A DNA stretch of 64,000 bases from Lepidodermella squamata. Its lineage: Eukaryota > Gastrotricha. The DNA lies in NCBI GenBank assembly GCA_047495785.1, contig JBLDXI010000020.1, positions 2,976,001-3,040,000 of the forward strand, in the 5' to 3' direction. Numbering within the stretch: the first letter of the stretch is position 1; each line of letters begins with the position of its first letter. Below the pieces are notes generated by a model. That model did no database searches, had not been told where the DNA came from, and saw only the letters and a program-made list of their open reading frames with translations. The position numbers and the translations under genes are program-made. Positions 47,186-58,308 of the stretch are shown piece after piece.

Positions 47186-47813
47186 TGTGTGTGTCCATGC
47201 AGTTCGATATAATCTTTAGCAATCGACGGGCATATAACTCATAGGAAAAATCATTCTCGGCACTAAGCCTACGACAGATCGAAACAGTCCCAAGGTTGAA
47301 TCACGCTGAATATTGATCCACGCAAAACGGATAAGGCATCACGCTCTGTTGAAAAGGATCATCCATGGATCACCCACCGTGTCGCCAAGATATAGTAAAC
47401 ATATTAAAATTTCTTTTGTATGTTATATTTCAAGTATTATTAGAAACGAAATAATTGATGTGCATAATTAAATGTGATTATCTAATAACTCCAGGAAAAA
47501 TGAATTGCTAACACGTCGCGGATTCTCGGTGGTTCCTGAACTCTCCGGTTTGGTTTGAACTGATTACTGACTAACCCTTTATCTTTGTCATCTCCCGTCT
47601 CCCGTCTCCCGTTGCTCTTTGCCCCTCTTCTATGGCTTCATCTGTTGCTTGAAGGTTAAGGGATCGGGTGTATGGAATTTTTCTCGAAATAGCCATGTTC
47701 ACTCTTCTCTCTTCTGTTGAAACGAGAATTTTTTTAATGACTGCCTGAGTGTCTCGCGCTTGTATCAAGTTTAATATTTAATTCCTTCATTGATGATAAT
47801 TTAGAATTTTGTC
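47186..47813. promoter_or_regulatory. Shared divergent promoter region
   Basis: 628 bp separate the start codons of the minus-strand Dpy-30/RII-like gene and plus-strand EXOC6, so both promoters should lie here. A ctcccgtctcccgtctcccgt triplicate at 47584-47610 is the only distinct feature. No TATA box is obvious. Confidence 0.45.
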
Positions 47814-50362
47814 ATGGATTCTAAAAGCAAAGCTTCGCCTGTCGATGAAGTTAGCGGCGAGGCGATGCTCCGTTCTTTGGAAAGCGGGCAGAGTTCACTA
47901 TCGATGATTATCAGGTGAGAAATTATTGACGACCGAAGTGAATTTCTAATTTCAAACATGACTGTTTTAATAAATTCAAGGCAAATCTACGACAACGGGG
48001 ATCCCCATGCTTTGATGAAACAAGTTGAAGGTCGAATCGCCGTTCACAGTGCGGAACTCAAACGAGTCGCCGATCAACATTACTCCGCTTTCATGGAGGG
48101 GATCCACGATATTTCAGACATTCGAGAACGAATCATTCATCTAAAAGTAGACATATTTATAATTTATCTTCTGATTCATATATTTGTATTCATCTTAGAC
48201 TGACGTTTTGAACATCAATGCTGAGCTGAAAGAAGACGTTCAACGGGCCGTTGTGGATGTTGAGGAGGTTTCTCGATTAAGGCGTCAGCAGTTGAACGCA
48301 TTACAGGCTTTAGAAGCCATTGAGCAATGCATTCCTGCGCTTCGCCTTTACTGCAAATTGAAAACGCAATTAAGCGAAAAGAAATACTACATAGCCCTGA
48401 AGACTCTCGAGCAATTGCAGCACAACTATCTGCCATCAATTGCCGATTATCGTTTCGCTCAAACTTTACAGATGGCGATTCCTGCTATTCGGGATGATAT
48501 TAGAGAACGTTCTTTGAATGAATTGCCTGATTTCCTAATGTCAGTTCGCCAAAAAGCTGATTACGTCGGGCAAGAAACGATGAGAAGAGTTGCGAAACAG
48601 AATAAGATGGACGAGTCGCTCGTTTGCGCTGACCCGGCCCCGAGTCAAGAATTCAACAGCCCAGCCGATGTTATCGACTATTCCACCGTATATCGTTGCT
48701 TTCACATATGCGCAGTCTTGGGCTATCGAGATTTTGGCGTTAAGTACCACATTCAACGAACAACGCAGTGTAAACAAACTTGCAATCGACCGGAAATTCT
48801 GGAAAATCTCTCACATTTCCGCGCATTTTACTGCGGCGTTGTTGGATTTTTCGCCTGTGAATCGTATTTAGCGTCAAAATTCCCGGAACTAGTCACGGAG
48901 GAAAACGTTAGGAGACTTTGGGTGAACGAAGCGAGACAGCGCGTTGAAAATACGATTCGGAAATCGTTGGAACATTCAACGCAATCAAGCACAATGTTGC
49001 AAATCAAAGTTGCCACGATTATTTTCGCAAAAAGCCTTCAATCATTTTCTCTACCCTGCAACTCGTTATTCAACTGCTTGTTTGAGCTGCGAGATATCTA
49101 TAATCAGTTGTTGATGAGTGATTTCAGTTTGAGAATCAATCGAATGGTGGAAGGTGACCCGTATTCGCCGCTGAGGGTCGATAATACGGATGAATACAAC
49201 CAGGTTTTGAAGCAATTTCCCTACCATTCAGATTATGAAGACGGAATAACTTTCCCACACAAATTTCCCTTTTCGCTCATGGTTGTCGAACTGTACGTTC
49301 AAATGTGTGAATACATGCGAGTTTGTAAGAGCTATATCGACGATTTGGGCAAGTCTGCTATCAATGTCGAAGACACTGTTTGCAATTGCGTCAATGCCCT
49401 GACTAGTCACATCATCAAGCGAACTTTTGAACGCATGTTAGACGAAAGGAGGACGTTAACTTTGCCTCAGTTGGTCCAAATCATGATTAACTTGGGTTGT
49501 TTGGAAGAGTCCTGCTATCATTTGGAACAATTTGCTGCTAATTTGGTGTCAAACGGCGGTTCCAGCCCGAAAGTTGAGTCAGCCAAAAAATCGGATAAAC
49601 GTCGTCAATCTGTTCAAAAAATCGCTCAAATAACAGAACAGCAACGTTTCAGGGCTAGATTGGTTGCTCAAACCACGTTTCGCGATATCGGGCTGCACGC
49701 TGAAAAGAAATTGCGCATAATTTTGAACTCGAAAATTGACGAATTTTTCGAGTTGTCAGAATACGATTGGCAACTAAAAATGGCTAGTGGAAAGCCGAGT
49801 CCTTACGTTCTCGAAATGTTGAATTTTTTGCGAGTCAACGTTCAAAGTATTCCGATTCAAATTTCGCAGACGGTAGTTATGGAAGCCTGTCGGCATATTG
49901 CAAATACTATGTGGTTGACCCTGTTCAATCCTGAAATCAAGCAAATCAGCGAGGGTGCGATCGAACAGTTCAATTTGGACGTTATTCAGGCTGAAAGTGA
50001 GTCAGAATTACTTTTTCAGAGCTCAACTAATTTTTTGCAAATTTTCAGTGTTCGCTTTATCCAACCCGGTGATCGGCCTGAAAGACGGTGCCTTGGTCCA
50101 GCCGTTTATGAAACTCCGGCAACTGCTCGAATTAGTCCTTGGGCAAGACTGGAAGGCCTATTTACAGTCCTTACTCGCGAATAACAGCGCGAACAACGAA
50201 AACTACAACGAGCTGCACCCCGATGAAGTCGCAGCTATGGTTGATAAATTGCGCGATAAAAAATTCCTGAGCTTGGGCAAAAAGTCGGACCGAGATCGGC
50301 AACTCGAACAAGTTGCGGCTCAATTGGCGCAATTTTCGGCGTCAAATTTACGATTAAATTAA
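47814..50362 (+). CDS. EXOC6: Exocyst complex component 6 (Sec15)
   Basis: Four exons (47814-47914, 47981-48146, 48199-49996, 50049-50362) join exactly to 792 residues, close to the usual length near 800. Hallmarks of Sec15 are the N-terminal coiled segment (AVHSAELKRVADQHYSAFM, DISDIRERIIHLK, LRRQQLNALQALEAIEQCIP), the YIALKTLEQLQHNYLP repeat and the C-terminal Rab-binding region (ALSNPVIGLKDGALVQPF). Sec15 is the exocyst subunit that binds Rab11/Sec4-type GTPases and Sec10 to tether exocytic vesicles at the plasma membrane. Most of the protein is in one 1.8-kb exon. The NHL gene follows on the same strand after 160 bp. Confidence 0.95.
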
Positions 50363-50522
50363 TTTTGTTTGGTTAGAAAATAATCGATAAAGCTTTCAAT
50401 TTTTTTGCAAAGTGCTATTAATATTTCCATTAAAATATTTTGATTTCGCTGTTCTCCAGAAAAAGATTGGAACATAATTTTAGCTAAATTTCGCATTTTT
50501 TCCTAATTTTAGGTTGTGAATT
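50363..50522 (+). promoter_or_regulatory. Short spacer with acceptor-like site before the NHL gene
   Basis: 160 bp between two same-strand genes. tcctaattttag ends 10 bp before the NHL start codon, a good 3' splice site with no visible donor upstream. It could serve trans-splicing or a 5' untranslated intron. Confidence 0.4.
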
Positions 50523-52031
50523 ATGGATTTGAAAAATGAAATTTCTGAAATATTATCGAATTGCGTACATCAATTATCAAGCACTGGCTTGCCAGCTTCA
50601 GCCTCGGATGTAGATTTCTCAAATAAATTGAAAGCCAGTTCTCAACAAATCCATTCATCTATCGACAATGTGATGCTTCAAGTCACTAAGCTTTGTATGG
50701 ATGCAATAAAACGGCGATCGGCACTACTTCATGACCAAGCAAATGCAATTTACGAGCTAGAATTGGCGAAATCGAAGGATCTAAAGCCCTGGATTGAAAA
50801 GCGGGATGATCTGTTATCAAAATGCCGTCAAATTTCGTCGAAAATCAACGATTCAAGTCAAAATCTTGCGTATTTGAAATCTCAGAGTGAAATTTACGCG
50901 AGAGAAGCTGTTCAACTTGAAAAATCAGCGCCTTGCCATTCAATTTCGTTTATTGACGACGAAACACCTCAAATCTCACAAAAACTGGTCGATTTGATCA
51001 TGAACATCGGTTCGGTTAAACCAGCTAATTTCTCCGATAATCTCCCAATCAGCGACAGTGTATCTTCTTCGATTTCTGAAATCGATTTTTCGAAAAAGTT
51101 GAAGCCTTTGAAAACGTTTGGCGTAAAAAATTCGCAAGGCCCAGAAATCGAAAAATTTCACAGCCCACGAGGAATAGCCCTTTTACCTGGCGGCTTGATT
51201 GCAATCGCAGATTCTTACAATAATCGAGTAAAATTGTTGGATTTGATCAATTTAACCGAATTCCAGCCTTTGGTGTTCAATATCGATCGATCTAAAACGA
51301 TTAGCTCGAAACAGTTGACGTTCACTGGACTCGCGATTGACTCATCGAAAAACCACCTGTTGATCGCAGATGCCGAGCGTGGGTCGATTTTCGTGGTAGA
51401 TTCGTCAAAAATTGGTCGGAAGAATGCGCAGAACCAGCTAAGCGATTGGCCTATTATCGCAAATATTGGCTCGCAAGGATTTCAAGCGAAAAATTTCAAC
51501 ATTCCGTACGGAATCGCGGTTGACGAAAGTCGAGATTTGCTATTCGTTTGCGATAGTAAGAATCACCAAATCAAAATTTGGAGTCGCAAAACGAACGAGT
51601 TTTTGATTAATTACGGTGATTTTGGTAAGAAATTGGGCGAATTTATCGAGCCGACTCACTGCGCTGTTTTCGAGACAACTTTGGCTGTCAGTGATTCTGG
51701 AAATAACAGAATCCAGTTATTTAAAATCGAGCAGGATTCGGATGAAAAGTTGAAAATTCTTCCGATACTGGCTGTTGGTAAAGAAGGTTCATCTCTCGGT
51801 CAGCTTTCAAACCCAAGAGGCGTGGCATTCGAGCCGAAAAGCGGTCTAATTCTGGTAGCTGATGCTGGTAATAAGCGGCTGCAAATTTTCGCTAAAGATG
51901 GAACGCCAATCACTGCCTTTGCCGCTGCAATTGGTCTCATTCCTGAGGGAGTCGCGTTTTTGGGCGAAAATGAGCTATGCGCATCAGTCGTTGTCACTGA
52001 TCGAAAGCAACAGGTGGTTCATCTCTTCTAA
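50523..52031 (+). CDS. Coiled-coil NHL-repeat protein (TRIM-NHL-like without RING)
   Basis: An intronless frame of 502 residues. The N-terminal 150 residues are helical with a coiled coil (LLHDQANAIYELELA, KCRQISSKINDSSQ) and resemble the coiled-coil part of TRIM-NHL proteins. No RING or B-box is present. The C-terminal 300 residues hold six NHL blades: SPRGIALLPGGLIAIADSYN, TGLAIDSSKNHLLIADAE, PYGIAVDESRDLLFVCDSKN, an atypical fourth with LAVSDSGNNRIQLF, NPRGVAFEPKSGLILVADAG, and a final EGVAFLGE...VVHLF. These form a beta-propeller that binds RNA or protein in relatives. A cytoplasmic adaptor or RNA-binding role is inferred. Confidence 0.85.
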   Translation: MDLKNEISEILSNCVHQLSSTGLPASASDVDFSNKLKASSQQIHSSIDNVMLQVTKLCMDAIKRRSALLHDQANAIYELELAKSKDLKPWIEKRDDLLSKCRQISSKINDSSQNLAYLKSQSEIYAREAVQLEKSAPCHSISFIDDETPQISQKLVDLIMNIGSVKPANFSDNLPISDSVSSSISEIDFSKKLKPLKTFGVKNSQGPEIEKFHSPRGIALLPGGLIAIADSYNNRVKLLDLINLTEFQPLVFNIDRSKTISSKQLTFTGLAIDSSKNHLLIADAERGSIFVVDSSKIGRKNAQNQLSDWPIIANIGSQGFQAKNFNIPYGIAVDESRDLLFVCDSKNHQIKIWSRKTNEFLINYGDFGKKLGEFIEPTHCAVFETTLAVSDSGNNRIQLFKIEQDSDEKLKILPILAVGKEGSSLGQLSNPRGVAFEPKSGLILVADAGNKRLQIFAKDGTPITAFAAAIGLIPEGVAFLGENELCASVVVTDRKQQVVHLF

Positions 52032-53048
52032 AAAAACACTTGCCATTTTTTCACATTTTTTATTGTGGTTGTTAATTGTTTTGAGGCGAAATGTGGTTGA
52101 AAAACGTATGTTGTGCAAATGTTATTCCATTATAGACAACGCGCTTCCTTTTACTATTTGAAAAATATTTTATGCAACATAGTAGTTGATATTTTTTGTA
52201 CTTCAGGTATTACACGCTTTTCATGTAAAACAAAATCTCATAATAAATGAATATTTTAATTAGATATCCACATAACCTTCTCATGTTGCCCAAATTGAAA
52301 ACCAATAAGTAATTTTCAAATTTTTTTGTTTTGCATTTTCCCGTTAATTTCCTTTAGGTCCAATTGGCATTTCGGTCATCTAAGGGTTCTTTTGTTTTTA
52401 ATAACGAAATAAATTTCAAAATCGAAAAATTTGCACCGAGTTTTAGCTGGAATTCCAACATTGGGAGGATTTTTGGAGTCATTGACCAAATCTTGAAATC
52501 TTGATATTTTATGCTGAAATTTGTTCAAAAAATTGAAAATTGAATGCAAGAATTACAGACTATACCTGAAGCTCGAGGGCAATTGAGTTGTTTGAAACAC
52601 TATACAGGGTGACTTTTTTATAGTGGAAATAATCTTTGTTAGCATTAATCGGGACTAGTACTGTCTAGTATTGCGAGTACTTGAACTGCACTAAAGTCGA
52701 TTTCTCCAAACTCTTCAAACTCTATCTGATAATTATCGCGTAATACCAGGCCATTCATAAAATTTTATTGCTAGCACGAGTTCGTTAAGTTTGGAGAAAT
52801 CAACATGCAAGTACTCGCCATACAAAGATGATTCAGTACTAGACGCAATTATTGCTAACATGGATTATTGCCACTATAAAAAAGTCACCCTGTAATTCTC
52901 CTTGTACGCAACAGCGTCATCTTTCTGTATAGTTATGCAACCCTCATTCAAGGGAATTTCTTCATTTGGGAAACCAATTGTTCTCATCATAATTTTAATT
53001 ATTTTTCCGTAGATTTTATATAAATTATCCCGATGATTCTGCGAAAAA
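52032..53048. other. Intergenic with one MITE
   Basis: AT-rich 3' region of the NHL gene, with AATAAA-type words near 52240, then the MITE at 52603-52894, then the ZIP gene start region. No further gene. Confidence 0.5.
52603..52894. mobile_element. MITE with about 60-bp terminal inverted repeats and TA target site
   Basis: cagggtgacttttttatagt at the left end is repeated inversely at the right end. Similarity continues for about 60 bp with few mismatches (ataatc, gttagca, tctagtactg). TA flanks both sides. Total 292 bp and no coding capacity. The long arms suggest a foldback-type Tc1/mariner MITE. Confidence 0.85.
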
Positions 53049-55772
53049 ATGGCTGAAATGTCGTTGTCGTTGAAAGAAAAGGCCGATCAAATCGTGCCGT
53101 TGGACCTGTGGCTCATCAAATTAATCGCAGCCGCCATTCTATTCGTGCTATCGCTGTCATTCGGCCTGTCCCCACTCTTCTGCCTCCGCCGGTACATCAT
53201 CAACCCATCAGCGGGCCGGGCGAAAGCCGCGCTTGGATTCGCGTCATGCATAGCCGCGGGTGTGTTTCTCGCCGTTTGCTTGCTGGATTTGCTACCCGAT
53301 GTTCAACAGACGCTGTCAGATGGGTTGACCACGCTGGGCATTGAAATGAAATTTCCGCTGGCTGAACTCATCATGGCGTGCGGGTTGTTCTTCATTTTGA
53401 CCATTGAGCTGTCGGTGTCGTTGTTTAGCCCGGATTTTACCGAAATGATGCATAGCCATGGCGGCGGTGGCGAACACGGGCATTCGCATGGTCACAGCCA
53501 TAATCACGATAGCCATGCTGTAAATGGGAATGGGAATGGCCACAGCCACGGTGGCCATTCCCATGGTCATAGCCACGAACATCAAAATCGAAGAATCGAC
53601 TTCATTGAGGTGAGACTTAATTTTCAATTTTTTTAATTGAAATTGTAATCTTTGAAAATAATTATCCAATCGCCGTAAATATTTCTGGAGAATATTAAAG
53701 AAAATAACGATCTGAGTCTATTGCGCTGTTTTTGGGCCTTTTTGTCGAGTCATATTTAGAATGGGCAGAATCGATTTTCGAAAATAATCTTAACGGCAAA
53801 TCCTAAACCTAGGGTTCCAGCAATAGCTTTGCCAAATACTTGCATGGTTTTTCGAGTTTCCAGTTCTACTCAATCGCGGCAGTTAGAAAGTTTGTCTTTG
53901 TTGCGGCATGATTCCAAGTTATAGCGTTTCGGATATGTTCGGACAAACGGACGTGTGCCCCAAATAGGCTTCGAAAAAGACAATGACGCATTTCGATTTT
54001 GGGTTCAAAGGCGGCTTATATGGAGAAAATTACTGATTTGTACAATCGATACTTGGAATCGATATCAAAAGGCTGAAGTATAACTCTTAAACGGACCGCT
54101 CATTTGCATAATATGGAGGTCTATTTTGTGGGCATAGAAAAATGAGATCCCAGTGAGAAGATGTGAAGCTGGGAAAATCTAGTGCTATAGCCCCAAATGT
54201 AGGGGTGGAACCCTACATTTAGGGTGCGTACTAGGCCCGCCCATAAATATTAGTTTAAGAGCTGATTGAATCGTTTTTTGATTGTTTGAAATTTTATCAT
54301 TATTTTCTTCAGAATGAAGAAAGAGGCGCTGGTTCGACTGGAGCAGAGGAGTCATCGGCAGACGAACAAGAGCCGCTGATTACGCATTCGGGCCACAAGC
54401 ATCACAGCAGGCGCCGGCATCACAGCTCAGAATGCGAGCGAACATCACTGCTAGCCGCTGCTTCGAGCCCAACGGCCATCAACAGCGGGCTGCCTGATAC
54501 GACGAGCCTAGGATCGACTGTGCTGATTCACCGATCTCCGTCGGTTCAATCGCTGCCGGCTATTCATATCGAGCACGAGAAAACGCTGCGCGAAGTGACG
54601 GCCGATGCGGGTCTCAGTGTGTTCGACCGGCCATTTCGAGCCATCATCTTACTCATCGCGCTTTCGGTTCACTCGCTTTTCGAAGGTTGGTTTTCGATAA
54701 TTTGCAAGGTTTTGAGACTAATTTGAATATTAACTTATTTCTTGAAGATGTTGCCATTTTCCACATTTTTTAATTTCTATTTGACTTTTTTAATTAAAAT
54801 AGCAATTGAAAGGCGATGTAGTAGTCTGTAAGGAGCCCCAACTTACTTCGGTGAAAAGGGCACCAGCAGGGCAACGAAGCTTGTTGATAAGGTGTTGGGT
54901 TCCTCTAGCATCTCTATTTAGTCAATTCCATGAGACATTCATAAATAAGAGTATTTATTGCTCTGACTTATTGTCCAACTAAGAACCTAAGCTTGTTGGG
55001 GTTTCTCTAGCTGCTAAGGATGGACATTTAGCCACCTATTTTCAATGTAAAAAATCAGTAACAAGGCTTGATCGACGACGGCGTCGAATTAGTTGAATTT
55101 CGACCCGATGAGGATTTAGTTAGAAGGAAACAATATTCTCAGCTCGCTGGCTGAATCAAAAGTCTTCATCTAAAGCCCCGTTGGGGTACCAGAGCCGAAT
55201 TCAAAAGCAAAAATTCAACAAATGTCTTTATTATTCTAGGTCTTTCAATTGGCGCGGCTCAAAATGCGGACATGGTAGTTCAACTCGCGTTGGCGCTCGC
55301 CATTCACAAACCACTCGAATCACTCGGCGTGTGTCTCAGTTTGATCCGCAGCGCTAAAACACAGTCATTTGTCGTTAAAATGGTCGTTTTATTCTCCCTC
55401 ACCTGCCCGCTGGGCGTTGGCGTCGGCGCCGGGGTGTTGGGCCTACTCGAAAACGGCGTTTCAGATCTAGTCACTGGTATCCTGCAAGGCCTAGCTGGCG
55501 GCTCTTTTCTTTACGTGGTTTTCATCGAAGTTCTACCGCACGAATTTGTCGACGTGTTGGAGACGCCTCAAGCCCCGCTTCAGCCGATCAATCAGGCTGA
55601 ATTGGCGAATGAAGGCCGATCGCTGACGCCGTCGACGGCCGGGCGAGAAATCAAACGAATTCGCACGTTGAAAATGTTCAAGTTACTCGGGTTACTGCTT
55701 GGATTTTCGCTCATTACGGCTACGAAACTGTTTTTACCTGAATCAGACGAAGGTCTTCCGCCACCGTGCTAG
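53049..55772 (+). CDS. ZIP zinc transporter, SLC39A1/2/3 type
   Basis: Exons 53049-53609, 54313-54685 and 55240-55772 give 488 residues. Eight membrane helices are evident. Between TM3 and TM4 lies a long cytosolic loop that starts with a His-rich cluster (GHSHGHSHNHDSH, GHSHGHSHEH) expected to bind zinc. TM4 carries the signature HSLFEGLSIGAAQN (completed across intron 2), and TM5 carries AIHKPLESLG; together they form the metal-binding centre. Family members import zinc across the plasma membrane or from organelles. Intron 1 contains a small perfect inverted repeat (aaatgtaggg/ccctacattt, 54195-54220). Exact subtype not assigned. Confidence 0.93.
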
Positions 55773-56027
55773 GAGGCTTTACGAAAAATATTTTCAATTA
55801 TTAGTAATATTCGGCAAGATTTTACACATTTTTCAAGGTCAACAATTAGTTACTAAAATTTCGGCGTATTTTCGATTTTTAACGGTATTTCATATTGATT
55901 GATTTTAGAAATCAACTTGCAATTTTCCTGATTCTTTCACGCAATGACGAAAAAAGTGAATAAATTCCGGTATTTATAATTAATTTTTTACTTTATTTTA
56001 GGGAGCGTAAATTTTGAATTTGTTCTC
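55773..56027. other. Short intergenic region with acceptor-like site
   Basis: 255 bp between same-strand genes. actttattttag ends 27 bp before the FAM8A1-like start codon, again resembling a 3' splice site placed just ahead of a coding start. Confidence 0.4.
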
Positions 56028-57454
56028 ATGGCTTCCGGCTCGAAATCCGATTCGATGAGTGCTGATCAGTACTCGCAGATGATTTCTGGCCTGAAATCTG
56101 ACTATTTTAGCGCGTTCAACGTCATTTCAGCCGCAGCTTATACGGCTCCAATTCAAATCGCTTCCGTGGCTTGTAAAATCCAGCCGAATTCGGAAATTCC
56201 TCGACCAGCGGTTGTAACCAAAAGTAAGCTTGATGTTCTTATTTTTCAACCATCAAAGAGTTTGAAAATTCTTGATTTGAATTAAAAAATATTTGATTTG
56301 ATTTTTTGACGTTTTCTTTGTTTTTTCAGAAGTTTCCTACGCCATCGCCTCGCTTCCAAGACGGTTCGCAGCCGAACTCATTGATCTCGTTTACTTCTAC
56401 GTTCTCAATTCGCTTCTTCAACTTGCCCTATTGTTGCCTTGCCTTTTGTTGTAAGTTGCTATAATTTTATTAAAAAATCTGGAAATTATATTGAACGTTT
56501 TTTCTAGGCTCCACAAAGCTATTCTCGGCCGGTTCTGGAGCAATTCGTGGCACACGTTCATCGAATTTGTATTTTTGTACTTTTTCACGCCCAACGAATC
56601 AAAGGACATCTACTGGGAGCTGTACGGCCTGCCTGGTTATGCGCATTTCGTCGATTGGTTCGGCTATTTCATTTGCCTTGTCTTCGAGGTGAGAAAGCAA
56701 TACCTGCTAAATAACTTTATAATTCGAAAAAATCACGAAAGGATATTTTTTGGGAGGCAGCTACTAATTTATGTATTCAATAAATACTAATTTCCCTAGT
56801 TCAACATTATTTCATTACTTCACCGTTATGAAATTTAAAAATGATTCGTCAAAATTCATGAAAAAAAATTAAATTTTTCGAGAAAAACCCGATGGTATTG
56901 CATTCAGTTATTTTCGTTCATTTATTTTTCGAAAAAAAAAATTGTAAATTTTTTTGATAGCTTTGGAATTCGCTCTCTTTTAGAATAATTGGCTAATTTT
57001 TTAAATTTTTTGATTTTTTCAACATTTCTTCTAATTACTAATTCTTCTAATTATTTTACTGAATTAGGCAGTCCACATTTTTTAATAAATGTTTATCTCT
57101 CTAAAATTGAATTATTAGATGCGAGCTTTGCGTCGACCCGTTGGACCGAGTCGCATCGGCGCCGCAACAATGGGAAAATGGCTAATAGGGCTCAAGGTCA
57201 TTCACCACGACATGCAGTTGATGCGATCAGGCGTGTCGCCTAACGTCGTCGTCGTTCAAAATCCGGGTATCTTAACGTTCCGCCAGGCCTTTCTACGAAC
57301 TACAATGAAGCACCTGTCCTTCTGGCTGCGACTTCCACTATCACTCTCAGTCTTCTTCTCGTCATACCGTCTTGCCGCCTACGATATTTTCGCCGGGTCT
57401 ACTGTGGTTGTAGCCGCCTCTGAAAAACAGCTGTCTAATGATGGCGATGATTGA
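56028..57454 (+). CDS. FAM8A1: FAM8A1-like RDD-domain membrane protein, copy 1
   Basis: Four exons (56028-56223, 56330-56450, 56508-56688, 57119-57454) join in frame to 277 residues. The N-terminus (ADQYSQMISGLKSDYFSAF) is the short conserved helix before the RDD domain. RRFAAELIDLVYFYVL shows the Arg and Asp-containing first RDD helix. Two more hydrophobic segments follow, then RRPVGPSRIGAATMGKWLIG and PLSLSVFFSSYRLAAYDIFA at the end. FAM8A1 in vertebrates is an ER membrane cofactor of the HRD1 ubiquitin ligase in ER-associated degradation; a similar role is likely. The last exon start at 57119 was chosen by alignment with copy 2. Confidence 0.85.
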
Positions 57455-58308
57455 TCTTTAACGATTTTAATTGTTCTGGTTTTTCATTATTATAAGCCTT
57501 ACAAGGCCTTTTATTCGTTTTATTCTAGTCGGTCGTTTTTTTGCAATTTTGAGCGATTTTTTCTCACCGATTTTTTGGTATTATTATTATTAATGATATT
57601 TATCTCGCAATAAAATGGCTTTAATCACTCATATTTTTTAGATTTTGGCTAAAAATTAACGCGAAATTTGAAAAATGAATTGTCGGGCTAATAAAACTTT
57701 ACCAAAAATATGGCTGAAACTAGAAGATGAGAGTGGTTTAAATTTGTCCACGATCCAAGTTCAAAATTTCGGAGTTGGAGGTTTTAATAAATTCTCATGA
57801 TATTAGTGCCGCCGAATTTTTCTATTTTGTTAATTTTTTTTATGACTTTAGGAGTTTTCCTTATTTTGGATCTTAAATTTTGCATTACTTTTTTCGAATT
57901 TTTTTTATCAATTTTTCTGAATTCCAAAAATGGATTCAAAATTGAAAACTGTTTTTATATACAGTGAAAGTTATTTAAACCGGACGATTTTGCTTGGCAC
58001 GACTTTATTCCGGTTTAGACAACTTTCACTGTATTGGAATATATTCTGGCCATTAATAAATCCTGTTTGAAATTTTTCTGTGAAAGTTTTCAAAAGTTAG
58101 AAGCTTCGAATGTGCCGAATTTTAGGGGTTCAAATCAGTTTTCATTTCGGAGGTAGAAAGCAAATGAAAAATAAAATAATGGAAATTTCAATATTTGGTC
58201 GATTGATTTTTCCTATTCTTCGAACATTTTATTCTTCAACTATTTATCCTTGATTTTTCTAATTTTACTATCATTTCATAGATTTTTTAATAAATATTTA
58301 TTCGAAAA
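57455..58308. other. Intergenic between the FAM8A1-like copies
   Basis: AT-rich DNA holding AATAAA-like words near 57610 and the tiny MITE at 57960-58033. No gene. Confidence 0.5.
57960..58033. mobile_element. 74-bp hairpin MITE with TA ends
   Basis: cagtgaaagttatttaaacc at the left and its inverse cagtgaaagttgtctaaacc at the right frame a short spacer. TA flanks each side. This is the minimal form of a pogo/mariner-type MITE, reduced to two joined terminal repeats. Confidence 0.8.

Noticed and set aside
48215-49410. Minus-strand frames under EXOC6
   Set aside because: Antisense shadows of a conserved 1.8-kb exon.
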